From positions 1-64,000 of the forward strand of contig NZ_JAAMQU010000016.1 of NCBI RefSeq assembly GCF_013522925.1: a DNA stretch of 64,000 nt, given 5' to 3'. A program made the translations under genes and the position numbers. The stretch comes from Pseudomonas japonica (GTDB lineage: Bacteria; Pseudomonadota; Gammaproteobacteria; Pseudomonadales; Pseudomonadaceae). Every line of letters begins with the position of its first letter. Within the stretch, counting starts at the first letter, position 1. The notes beneath the pieces were generated by a model that did no database searches, was not told the DNA's origin, and saw nothing but the letters and a program-made list of their open reading frames with translations. This document shows, one piece after another, positions 8,682 through 16,429 of the stretch.

Positions 8682-9080
8682 ATGTTCTCCCACATCATCG
8701 TTGGCGCCCGTGACTTGAACCGCCTGGTGGCATTTTATGACCGTGTGCTCAGCGAGTTGGGCCTGGTGCCCATGTCGGAAGAAGACGACGGTGGCCCTCC
8801 GGGCAAGGGCTGGCAGCTGCCGGGTCGGCGCTGGCCGCAGTTCTTCGTGCAGGAGCCCTTCAACGGCCAACCCGCTTCACCGGGTAATGGCACCCAGGTC
8901 AGTTTTGCTTGCTCCAGCCGGGACCGGGTAGATGCCGCCTGGGCAGCTGCGCTGGCCAACGGCGGTAGCGACGAAGGCTCGCCGGGTGTGCGAGTACGGT
9001 ATGCCCCGGATTACTACGGGGCCTATTGCCGCGACCCGGAGGGCAACAAGCTCTGCTTCGTTCATGCGTCGGGCCTGTAA
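8682..9080 (+). CDS. VOC (glyoxalase/bleomycin-resistance fold) family protein
   Basis: 132 residues from the ATG at 8682 (a TGAGGG ribosome binding site precedes it; an in-frame TTG lies 18 bases upstream). A single vicinal-oxygen-chelate domain made of two beta-alpha-beta3 halves: MFSHIIVGARDLNRLVAFYDRVL opens the first and GAYCRDPEGNKLCFVH closes the second. Metal ligands would be His4, a Glu/Gln in the middle and the terminal Glu of DPEGNK. The substrate cannot be inferred. It ends at a bidirectional terminator shared with nuoN. Confidence 0.85.
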   Translation: MFSHIIVGARDLNRLVAFYDRVLSELGLVPMSEEDDGGPPGKGWQLPGRRWPQFFVQEPFNGQPASPGNGTQVSFACSSRDRVDAAWAAALANGGSDEGSPGVRVRYAPDYYGAYCRDPEGNKLCFVHASGL

Positions 9081-9095
9081 TCATTCCTCCCGCAC

Positions 9096-9136
9096 AATAA
9101 AAAAACCCGCCGGCAGCGCCAGGCGGGGTTTTTTGT
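9096..9136. terminator. Bidirectional terminator between the VOC gene and nuoN
   Basis: AAAAAACCCGCC pairs with GGCGGGGTTTTTT across a CGGCAGCGCCA loop. The A run on one side and the T run on the other let it end both the plus-strand VOC transcript and the minus-strand nuo operon. Confidence 0.9.
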
Positions 9137-9150
9137 TCAAGCCAACCGGC

Positions 9151-10620
9151 TTAGCCCATCAGATGAAGCCCGGCATGCTGCACCAGGTCCACCAATGGCT
9201 GAGGGTAAACCCCCAGCACGAAGGCCAGGATGGCGATGGCCAGCAGCATCACGCCACCGGTGCGCTGCTCCCAGTTCAGCGGCGCGTCCTGGCGTGGAAT
9301 GCTAGATTCCATCAGGTACAGGGTCACCATCACGCGCAGGTAGTAGAACAGGCCAATGGCGCTGCCCAGTACCAATGCGCCCACCAGCCACCACAAGCCA
9401 GACTCGACACCGGCTGCCATGATGTAGAACTTGCCGATGAAGCCTGCGGTGAGCGGGATGCCCGCCAGGGAGAGCATCATGACGGTCAGCACTGCGGTGA
9501 GGTACGGGCGGCGCCAGAACAGCCCGCGGTACTCGAACAGCGCATCGGCATCGCGGCCTTTGTACGGGGAGGACATCAGCGTGATCACGCCGAACGCACC
9601 CAGGCTGGTGATCACATAAGTGGCCAGGTACACGCCGATGGCTTCAACAGCCAGGCCCTTGCTCGCCACCAGCGCAATCAGCAGGTAACCGAAGTGGGCG
9701 ATGGAGGAATAACCCAGCAGCCGCTTGAGGTTGGTCTGGTTCAGTGCCAGCAGGTTGCCCACCACGATCGAAGCGATGGCGATTGCACTCAGTACCACGT
9801 TCAGTACGCCGCTGCTCCCGGCTGGGGAGAGCTGGAAGAGCCTCACGATCACTGCGAACACCGCAACCTTGCTGGCGGTGGCCAGGAAGGCCGCCACCGG
9901 CGCAGGTGCGCCTTCGTAGACGTCGGGGGTCCACAGGTGGAAGGGCACCAGCGACAGCTTGAATGCCAGGCCCACCAGCATCATGCCCAGGCCCAACTGC
10001 GCCATCAGGCTCGGCATGCCGGTAGCGGCAAGCGCGGCGCCGATTCCGGAGAAGCTCAGCGTGCCGGCGTCGGCATACAACAGCGCCATGCCGAACAAGA
10101 GGAACGCCGAGCCAGCGGCCGATAGCACCATGTACTTGATACCGGCTTCCAGCGAGCGCTTGTTGAAGTACGCGTACGCTACCAGCCCGTACACCGGCAC
10201 CGACAGCAGTTCCAGCCCGATGAACAGCGCCGACAGCTGTTGTGCACACACCAGCACCAGGCCACCGGCAGCTGCCAGCAGGATCAGCAGGTAGAGTTCT
10301 TCACGGTTGCCCGGGTAGCCGATGCCACCATCACCGAGGTAGGCGTGGGCGAGGGTGACGCAAGCCAGGGTGGCGATCAGGATCAGCGCCATGTACAGGC
10401 ACGCGAAGTTGTCCACCTGCAGCAACGAGGTCACGCTCATCGGGGTGATCTTGAGCACTGGCAGGATCGACAGCAGCGCCAGGTTCAAGCCCGCGCAGGA
10501 CAGCAGGAACGTTTGTGAATGGTTACGGCGCCAGGCGATCGCCAGCATCACCACCACGATGGTGACGCTGGTGATCAGCAGCGGCGCCAATGCCAGAAAG
10601 TGTTGAGAGGTCAGTTCCAT
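9151..10620 (-). CDS. nuoN: NADH-quinone oxidoreductase subunit N
   Basis: 489 residues, about 14 membrane helices. NuoN is one of the three antiporter-like proton-pumping subunits of complex I in the inner membrane. The essential Glu and Lys residues of the antiporter fold lie in the GLELLSVPVYGLVAY stretch (about 135-150) and the LAFKLSLVPFHLWTPDVYEGAP stretch (about 217-238), both typical of NuoN. It is the last gene of the nuo operon and ends at the shared terminator; it starts 6 bases after nuoM. Confidence 0.97.
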   Translation of the reverse strand: MELTSQHFLALAPLLITSVTIVVVMLAIAWRRNHSQTFLLSCAGLNLALLSILPVLKITPMSVTSLLQVDNFACLYMALILIATLACVTLAHAYLGDGGIGYPGNREELYLLILLAAAGGLVLVCAQQLSALFIGLELLSVPVYGLVAYAYFNKRSLEAGIKYMVLSAAGSAFLLFGMALLYADAGTLSFSGIGAALAATGMPSLMAQLGLGMMLVGLAFKLSLVPFHLWTPDVYEGAPAPVAAFLATASKVAVFAVIVRLFQLSPAGSSGVLNVVLSAIAIASIVVGNLLALNQTNLKRLLGYSSIAHFGYLLIALVASKGLAVEAIGVYLATYVITSLGAFGVITLMSSPYKGRDADALFEYRGLFWRRPYLTAVLTVMMLSLAGIPLTAGFIGKFYIMAAGVESGLWWLVGALVLGSAIGLFYYLRVMVTLYLMESSIPRQDAPLNWEQRTGGVMLLAIAILAFVLGVYPQPLVDLVQHAGLHLMG

Positions 10621-10626
10621 TACAGG

Positions 10627-12159
10627 TTACCGGGCCGATGCAAGTTGAGAGAAAGCCGAGCCGAACCACTGCTGCACGCCGGCCATGGTCGCGGCCGAGG
10701 TGTCCAGCACCGGTTGCGGGTACACGCCCAGCAGCACCAGCAGCACCGCCAGCAGCAGGATCATCGCCAGCTCGCGGCCGTCCATGCCGTGCAGTACGGT
10801 GTCCGACTTTGCCGGGCCGAAGTAGGCCCGGTGGATCATGATCAGCGCGTAAACCGAACCCACTACCAGGCCGAAGGTTGCAACGGTGGTCACCCAAGGC
10901 GCGACCGCGAAGCTGCCCAGCAGGATCAGGAACTCACTCACGAAGTTACCGGTACCCGGAAGCCCCAGCGATGCTGCGGCGAAGAACAGGCTGATGGCCG
11001 GCAGGTAGCTGATACGCGACCACAGCCCGCCCATCTCACGCATGTCACGGGTATGCAGGCGCTCATACAACTGGCCGCTGAGGATAAACAGCGCCGCAGC
11101 GGACAAGCCGTGGGCGACCATCTGCACCACAGCGCCTTGCAGCGCTTGCTGGCTGCCGGAGTAGATCCCGATCAGCACAAAGCCCATGTGAGACACGCTG
11201 GAGTAGGCGATCAGGCGCTTGATGTCGGTTTGCGCGAACGCCAGGAAGGCGCCGTAGAAGATGCCAACCAGGCCCAGGCCCATGGCGATCGGCGCGAACT
11301 CGGCCGAGGCGTTGGGGAACAGCGGCAGGGCAAAGCGCAGCAAGCCGTAGGCGGCGGTTTTCAGCAAGATACCCGCCAGGTCCACGGAACCCGCCGTTGG
11401 CGCCTGGGCGTGCGCATCAGGCAGCCAGGAGTGCACCGGCACCACTGGAAGCTTCACTGCAAAGGCCACGAAGAAGCCCAGCATCAGCAGGTACTCGGTA
11501 CCGGCTGGCAGGTGCGCCTTGAGCAGGTCGCTGTAGTTGAAGGTGATCACGCCGGTAGCGTTGTAGTTCACCAGCACCAGGCCAAGGATCGCTACCAGCA
11601 TGATCAGGCCGCTGGCCTGAGTGAAGATGAAGAACTTGGTGGCAGCGTAGATCCGCGTGCGCTTGCCGTCCGACGAGCTATGACCCCAGAGCGCGATGAG
11701 GAAGTACATCGGCACCAGCATCATTTCCCAGAAGAAGAAGAACAGGAACAGGTCCAGCGCAAGGAACACGCCGATCACCCCGCCCAGGATCCACATCAGG
11801 TTCAGGTGGAAGAAGCCCACATGGCGCTGGATCTCTTTCCAGGAACACAGTACGGACAGCACGCCCAGCAGGCCGGTGAGCAGGATCATCAGCAGCGACA
11901 AGCCATCGAGCGCCAGGTGCACGCTGATGCCGAAGCGCTGAATCCAGGCCAGCTTGAATTCCACGGCCCATACCGGGTCGGCCCCCGGCGCGGGCGCCAG
12001 GGAGTAATCGCCCTGGGACCAGAGCCAAAGCCCCAGTACCAGTTCCAGGGACATGGTCAGCAATGCGATCCAGCGGGGGAGGGTGGCGCTAGAGCGCTCA
12101 GCCATCCAGCACAGAAGGCCGCCGATGAAGGGAATCAGGATCAGCCAAGGCAGAATCAT
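10627..12159 (-). CDS. nuoM: NADH-quinone oxidoreductase subunit M
   Basis: 510 residues, about 14 membrane helices, an antiporter-like proton-pumping subunit of complex I. The conserved Glu in FFFFWEMMLVPMYFLIALWG (about 142-160), the Lys of FAVKLPVVPVHSWLPDAHAQAPT (about 232-254), and the FAQTDIKRLIAYSSVSHMGF segment (about 308-328) are typical of NuoM. A 40-base spacer separates it from nuoL and 6 bases from nuoN. Confidence 0.97.
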   Translation of the reverse strand: MILPWLILIPFIGGLLCWMAERSSATLPRWIALLTMSLELVLGLWLWSQGDYSLAPAPGADPVWAVEFKLAWIQRFGISVHLALDGLSLLMILLTGLLGVLSVLCSWKEIQRHVGFFHLNLMWILGGVIGVFLALDLFLFFFFWEMMLVPMYFLIALWGHSSSDGKRTRIYAATKFFIFTQASGLIMLVAILGLVLVNYNATGVITFNYSDLLKAHLPAGTEYLLMLGFFVAFAVKLPVVPVHSWLPDAHAQAPTAGSVDLAGILLKTAAYGLLRFALPLFPNASAEFAPIAMGLGLVGIFYGAFLAFAQTDIKRLIAYSSVSHMGFVLIGIYSGSQQALQGAVVQMVAHGLSAAALFILSGQLYERLHTRDMREMGGLWSRISYLPAISLFFAAASLGLPGTGNFVSEFLILLGSFAVAPWVTTVATFGLVVGSVYALIMIHRAYFGPAKSDTVLHGMDGRELAMILLLAVLLVLLGVYPQPVLDTSAATMAGVQQWFGSAFSQLASAR

Positions 12160-12199
12160 GACGGGTTCGTTTCCTTTCGCAAATTCGCAAGGTTCATAG

Positions 12200-14050
12200 T
12201 CAGGCTGCCATTACCACGGCGCCCAGTACCAATACGGCACCGAAGGCAAGGGAGGCGGCATACCAGCGCAGCTGGCCGTTCTCGGTGCGGCTCATGACGG
12301 AGTGCCCGCCTTTCACCAGCCGAGGTACCAGGCCAATGCCGCGATCCATCGGATCCCTGCGCAGCACGTGGCTGATCCACAAGTAAGGTTTTACCAACAG
12401 CTTGTCGTAGATCCAGTCGAAGCCCCAAGCCGCGAACCACCAGGCAGACAGCACACGGCCCGGGCCACTGTTGGCGATGGCGGTGGCTACCCGACGCTTG
12501 CCCAGGAACAGCAGCGCCGACAGCAGAATGCCCGCTAGCGCGATGGCGCCGGAAGCGATCTCCAGGCTGTGCTTGGCCTCACCGCCGGCATGGCCCGCGC
12601 TTTCAGGCAGCACACCTGCCAGCGGTGGGTGAATCCAGGCGCCGATGAAGGTGGACAGTACCAACAGCACGCCCAGCGGCAGCCAGTGGGAGATGCCGTG
12701 GCCAGGGTGGGCATCGGTCTTCGCTTCGCCATGGAAGGCAATGAAGATCAGGCGGAAGGTGTACAGCGAGGTCATGAACGCGCCCACAAGCCCGGCATAC
12801 AGCAAACCGGTGTGGCCGCTGGCAAAGGCTTCCCAGAGGATCTCGTCCTTGGAGTAGAAGCCCGCAGTGAGGATCGGCAAGGCCGACAGCGCCGCGCCGC
12901 CAACGATGAAGCAGGCATACGCCAGCGGCAGCTTTTTCCACAAGCCGCCCATCTTGAAGATGTTCTGCTCGTGGTGGCAGCCGATGATCACAGCGCCCGA
13001 GGCAAGGAACAGCAGTGCCTTGAAGAATGCGTGGGTCATCAGGTGGAAGATAGCGCCGTCCCATGCACCTACGCCCAGGGCCAGGAACATGTAGCCGATC
13101 TGGCTCATGGTGGAGTAGGCGAGGATGCGCTTGATGTCGGTTTGTACCAGCGCGGCGAAGCCTGCCAGTACCAGGGTCACGCCGCCGACGATACCCACCA
13201 GGTGCAGGATGTCCGGCGCCAGAGTGAACAAGCCGTGGGTACGGGCGATCAGGTACACGCCCGCGGTCACCATGGTTGCCGCGTGGATCAGCGCCGAAAC
13301 CGGGGTAGGGCCGGCCATCGCGTCCGCCAGCCAGGTTTGCAGCGGCAACTGAGCGGATTTACCGACCGCGCCGCCTAGCAGCATCAAGGTGGCCAGCACG
13401 ATCCAGAAGTCGCCCACCTTGAAGTGCTCGGGTGCGCGTACCAGCAGCTCCTGAATGTTCAACGTGCCCAGTTGCTGGAACAGGATGAACAAGCCGATGG
13501 CCATGAACACGTCGCCGATACGGGTGACGATAAAGGCCTTTAGTGCTGCGTTGCCGTTGTTGCGGTTGCTGTAGTAGAAGCCGATCAGCAGGTAGCTGCA
13601 CAGGCCCACGCCTTCCCAACCGAAGTAGATGAACAGCAGGTTGTCGCCCAATATCAGGAACAGCATGCTGGCGATGAACAGGTTGGTGTAGGAGAAGAAG
13701 CGCGAGTAACCCTCTTCACCGCGCATGTACCAGGAGGCGAACAGGTGGATCAGGAAGCCCACGCCCACGACCACGCCCAGCATGGTGACCGACAGGCCAT
13801 CCAGATATAGCGTGAAGGTTGGCGCGAAGGTGCCTACCGACATCCAGGTCCATAGCAGGTGGGTGTACACACCGCCGGGTGGCGGGGCCATGTTGAATTG
13901 CCAGATCACATAGGCGGCCACCACGGCGGACAGGCCCACCGAGCCCACGCCGATCAGCGCCGAGGTGTTCTCCGAGAAGCGCCCGCGGGAAAAGGACAGC
14001 ACCAGCCAGCCCAGCAGGGGAAAGACGAAAGTCAGAAAGAGTAGGTTCAT
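12200..14050 (-). CDS. nuoL: NADH-quinone oxidoreductase subunit L
   Basis: 616 residues. An antiporter-like core of about 14 helices is followed by the long amphipathic lateral helix and final membrane helix that clamp the membrane arm of complex I. The conserved Glu in IYFGWEGVGLCSYLLIGFYY (about 140-160), Lys in GAVGKSAQLPLQTWLADAM (about 226-244) and the PVSALIHAATMVTAGVYLIAR segment are intact. Its start overlaps the nuoK stop by 4 bases. Confidence 0.97.
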   Translation of the reverse strand: MNLLFLTFVFPLLGWLVLSFSRGRFSENTSALIGVGSVGLSAVVAAYVIWQFNMAPPPGGVYTHLLWTWMSVGTFAPTFTLYLDGLSVTMLGVVVGVGFLIHLFASWYMRGEEGYSRFFSYTNLFIASMLFLILGDNLLFIYFGWEGVGLCSYLLIGFYYSNRNNGNAALKAFIVTRIGDVFMAIGLFILFQQLGTLNIQELLVRAPEHFKVGDFWIVLATLMLLGGAVGKSAQLPLQTWLADAMAGPTPVSALIHAATMVTAGVYLIARTHGLFTLAPDILHLVGIVGGVTLVLAGFAALVQTDIKRILAYSTMSQIGYMFLALGVGAWDGAIFHLMTHAFFKALLFLASGAVIIGCHHEQNIFKMGGLWKKLPLAYACFIVGGAALSALPILTAGFYSKDEILWEAFASGHTGLLYAGLVGAFMTSLYTFRLIFIAFHGEAKTDAHPGHGISHWLPLGVLLVLSTFIGAWIHPPLAGVLPESAGHAGGEAKHSLEIASGAIALAGILLSALLFLGKRRVATAIANSGPGRVLSAWWFAAWGFDWIYDKLLVKPYLWISHVLRRDPMDRGIGLVPRLVKGGHSVMSRTENGQLRWYAASLAFGAVLVLGAVVMAA

Positions 14051-14355
14051 CCGCGCATCTCACTGGCAGCGTCGATATCAAGCGTATGGAAGCGGCGATA
14101 CAGCTGGATCAGGATCGCCAGGCCGATACTGGCCTCGGCTGCGGCCAGGCTGATTACCAGGATGAACATGATCTGCCCGTCCGGTTGCGCCCAGCGGCTG
14201 CCAGCCACGATGAAGGCCAGTGCAGAGGCGTTCATCATGATTTCCAGGCTCATCAGCACAAAAAGGATATTGCGGCGGACCAGCAGGCCCACCAGGCCGA
14301 GTACGAACAGCACGCCGGCGACGGCCAGGCCGTGTTCAAGAGGAATGGCTGGCAT
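14047..14355 (-). CDS. nuoK: NADH-quinone oxidoreductase subunit K
   Basis: 102 residues, three membrane helices, the MrpC-like subunit of complex I. The two conserved membrane glutamates are visible in the LMSLEIMMNASAL stretch (about residue 38) and in AAAEASIGLAI (about residue 73). Overlaps nuoL by 4 bases and follows nuoJ by 3 bases, so the genes are tightly coupled. Confidence 0.97.
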   Translation of the reverse strand: MPAIPLEHGLAVAGVLFVLGLVGLLVRRNILFVLMSLEIMMNASALAFIVAGSRWAQPDGQIMFILVISLAAAEASIGLAILIQLYRRFHTLDIDAASEMRG

Positions 14356-14358
14356 GGG

Positions 14359-14859
14359 TTACTCCTTCGCCTCGTTGCGGCCAATGTGGAAGGCCGTGAT
14401 GGCCGCGGCCAGCAGCAGCATGGAGGCAAGCTCCACCGCCAGCAGGTAGGGGCCGAACAGGCTGATGCCCACGGCTTTGGGGCCGATGGTGGTTTCGCCG
14501 ACCGGAATGTTGCCCGGGCCGGAGAACAGCACGTACATCAACTCCAGCAGCAACAGGGCGGCCAGCAACATCGGGCCTGCCCAGATGCCAGGCTTGAACC
14601 ACTCCTGCTCTTGATGGGCAGATGCGGTGCCCAGGTTGAGCATCATCACCACGAACACGAACAGCACCATGATCGCACCGGCATAGGCAATCACCTCCAG
14701 CACGCCCGCGAAGGGCGCGCCGAGGGCGAAAAAGGTCATGGCCACTGCGATGAGGGAGATGATCAGGTACAACAAGGCATGGACCGGATTGGTGCCGGTA
14801 ATGACCCGAAGGGTCGCCAGCACCGCAACGCCAGAGGCGAAATAGAACGCGAATTCCAT
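14359..14859 (-). CDS. nuoJ: NADH-quinone oxidoreductase subunit J
   Basis: 166 residues, five membrane helices, the MrpG-like linker subunit of the complex I membrane arm. The conserved helix 3 with the functionally important bulge is seen in GVLEVIAYAGAIMVLFVFVVMM (about 52-73). It lies 9 bases after nuoI and 3 before nuoK. Confidence 0.97.
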   Translation of the reverse strand: MEFAFYFASGVAVLATLRVITGTNPVHALLYLIISLIAVAMTFFALGAPFAGVLEVIAYAGAIMVLFVFVVMMLNLGTASAHQEQEWFKPGIWAGPMLLAALLLLELMYVLFSGPGNIPVGETTIGPKAVGISLFGPYLLAVELASMLLLAAAITAFHIGRNEAKE

Positions 14860-14868
14860 CTTTCTTCC

Positions 14869-15417
14869 TTAAGGCAGCAGGCTTTTCACGTTGATCGGCT
14901 CGGCTTCGTTCTGCGCGGCGCCTTTCGGCTTGCCGGCCACGGCCATGCCCGCGACGCGATAGAAGTTATAGTCCGGATTCTTGCCCGGGCCCGAGATCAG
15001 CAGGTCTTCCTTCTCGTACACCAGGTCCTGGCGCTTGTAGTCCGCCATTTCGAAGTCCGGCGTGAGCTGGATAGCCGTGGTAGGGCAGGCTTCTTCGCAC
15101 AGGCCGCAGAAAATGCAGCGCGAGAAGTTGATCCGGAAGAACTCCGGGTACCAGCGTCCATCGTCCGTTTCTGCCTTCTGCAGGGAAATGCAGCCCACCG
15201 GGCAGGCGACCGCGCACAGGTTGCACGCCACGCAGCGTTCCTCGCCGTCCGGGTCGCGGGTGAGCACGATGCGGCCCCGATAGCGCGGCGGCAGATAAAC
15301 AGCCTCTTCCGGATACTGGAGGGTGTCACGCTTGCGGAAGCCGTGACCAAAAATCATGATCAGGCTGCGCAGCTGGGTATAGGTGCCATGTACCACATGG
15401 CCGATATATTTGAACAT
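14869..15417 (-). CDS. nuoI: NADH-quinone oxidoreductase subunit I (8Fe ferredoxin-like)
   Basis: 182 residues from the ATG at 15417; GAGGAC lies upstream and an in-frame GTG at 15435 would add six residues not usual in the family. Two CxxCxxCxxxCP motifs (CVACNLCAVACP and CIFCGLCEEACP) bind the N6a and N6b 4Fe-4S clusters, which pass electrons from the NuoG arm towards NuoB. Peripheral, bound at the junction of the two arms. Spacing to nuoH is 10 bases. Confidence 0.97.
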   Translation of the reverse strand: MFKYIGHVVHGTYTQLRSLIMIFGHGFRKRDTLQYPEEAVYLPPRYRGRIVLTRDPDGEERCVACNLCAVACPVGCISLQKAETDDGRWYPEFFRINFSRCIFCGLCEEACPTTAIQLTPDFEMADYKRQDLVYEKEDLLISGPGKNPDYNFYRVAGMAVAGKPKGAAQNEAEPINVKSLLP

Positions 15418-15427
15418 GACGTTGTCC

Positions 15428-16429
15428 TCAAGCACCGGCCGGCGTGTTCAACAACACGATCGCGGCGGTGACCAGCAAATTGATCAGGGTCAGCGGGAGG
15501 CAGAACTTCCAGCTGAAATCCATCACCTGGTCATAGCGCGGCCGTGGGATCGAAGCCCGCAGCAGAATGAACAGCATGATGAAGAAGGCGGTCTTGAGGG
15601 CGAACCACAGGAACGGTACCTGCGGCAGGATATCGAACGGGCCGTGCCAGCCGCCGAAGAACAGCGTGACCAGCAGCGCCGAGATCAGCACGATACCGAT
15701 GTACTCGCCCACGAAGAACATGCCCCATTTCATGCCGGCATACTCGATGTGGTAACCGTCGGCCAGTTCCTGTTCCGCTTCAGGCTGGTCGAAGGGGTGA
15801 CGGTGAGTCACGGCCACGCCAGCAATGAAGAACGTACAGAAGCCGAAGAACTGGGGAATGATGAACCACAGGTTCTGCGCCTGGTACTCGACGATGTCGC
15901 GCATGTTGAACGACCCCGCCTGCACGATCACACCCATCAATGCCAGGCCCATGAACACTTCGTAGCTCACGGTTTGCGCCGAGGCCCGCAGGCTGCCGAG
16001 CAAGGCGTACTTGTTGTTGCTCGACCAACCGGCGAACAGCACCGCGTACACCGACAGGCCTGCCATGGCGAAGAAGAACAACACGCCGATGTTCAGGTCC
16101 GCCACGCCCCAGGTGGGGGTGATCGGGATGACAGAGAAGGCGATCAACAGGGCGCTCATGGCCACAACTGGCGCCAGGGTGAAGATCACCCGGTCCACGA
16201 ATGGCGGGTTCCAGTCTTCCTTGAAGAACATCTTGAGCATGTCGGCGGCAATCTGGAACAGGCCGAACGGGCCAACGCGGTTTGGCCCGTAACGGTCCTG
16301 CCACCAGCCCAGCAGGCGGCGCTCGACAAAGCTGAGGAACGCGCCGCAGACCACCACAGCCAGCAAAATGACGATGGACTTCACCACCGACACGATCACG
16401 TCGATCACTTCAGGCGTGAACCAGGTCAT
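15428..16429 (-). CDS. nuoH: NADH-quinone oxidoreductase subunit H
   Basis: 333 residues with eight membrane helices. NuoH forms most of the quinone-binding chamber at the foot of the peripheral arm. The conserved loop FVERRLLGWWQDRYGPNRVGPFGLFQ (about 34-60) and the acidic loop with DLPEAEQELADGYHIEY-like sequence (FDQPEAEQELADGYHIEYAG, about 215-235) are both present. Its start overlaps the nuoG stop by 4 bases. Confidence 0.97.
   Translation of the reverse strand: MTWFTPEVIDVIVSVVKSIVILLAVVVCGAFLSFVERRLLGWWQDRYGPNRVGPFGLFQIAADMLKMFFKEDWNPPFVDRVIFTLAPVVAMSALLIAFSVIPITPTWGVADLNIGVLFFFAMAGLSVYAVLFAGWSSNNKYALLGSLRASAQTVSYEVFMGLALMGVIVQAGSFNMRDIVEYQAQNLWFIIPQFFGFCTFFIAGVAVTHRHPFDQPEAEQELADGYHIEYAGMKWGMFFVGEYIGIVLISALLVTLFFGGWHGPFDILPQVPFLWFALKTAFFIMLFILLRASIPRPRYDQVMDFSWKFCLPLTLINLLVTAAIVLLNTPAGA

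Noticed and set aside
10519..12297. 592-residue open frame on the plus strand across nuoM
   Set aside because: It is antisense to nuoM, rich in Gln/His/Arg/Gly with no domain, a usual by-product of high-GC third positions in Pseudomonas.
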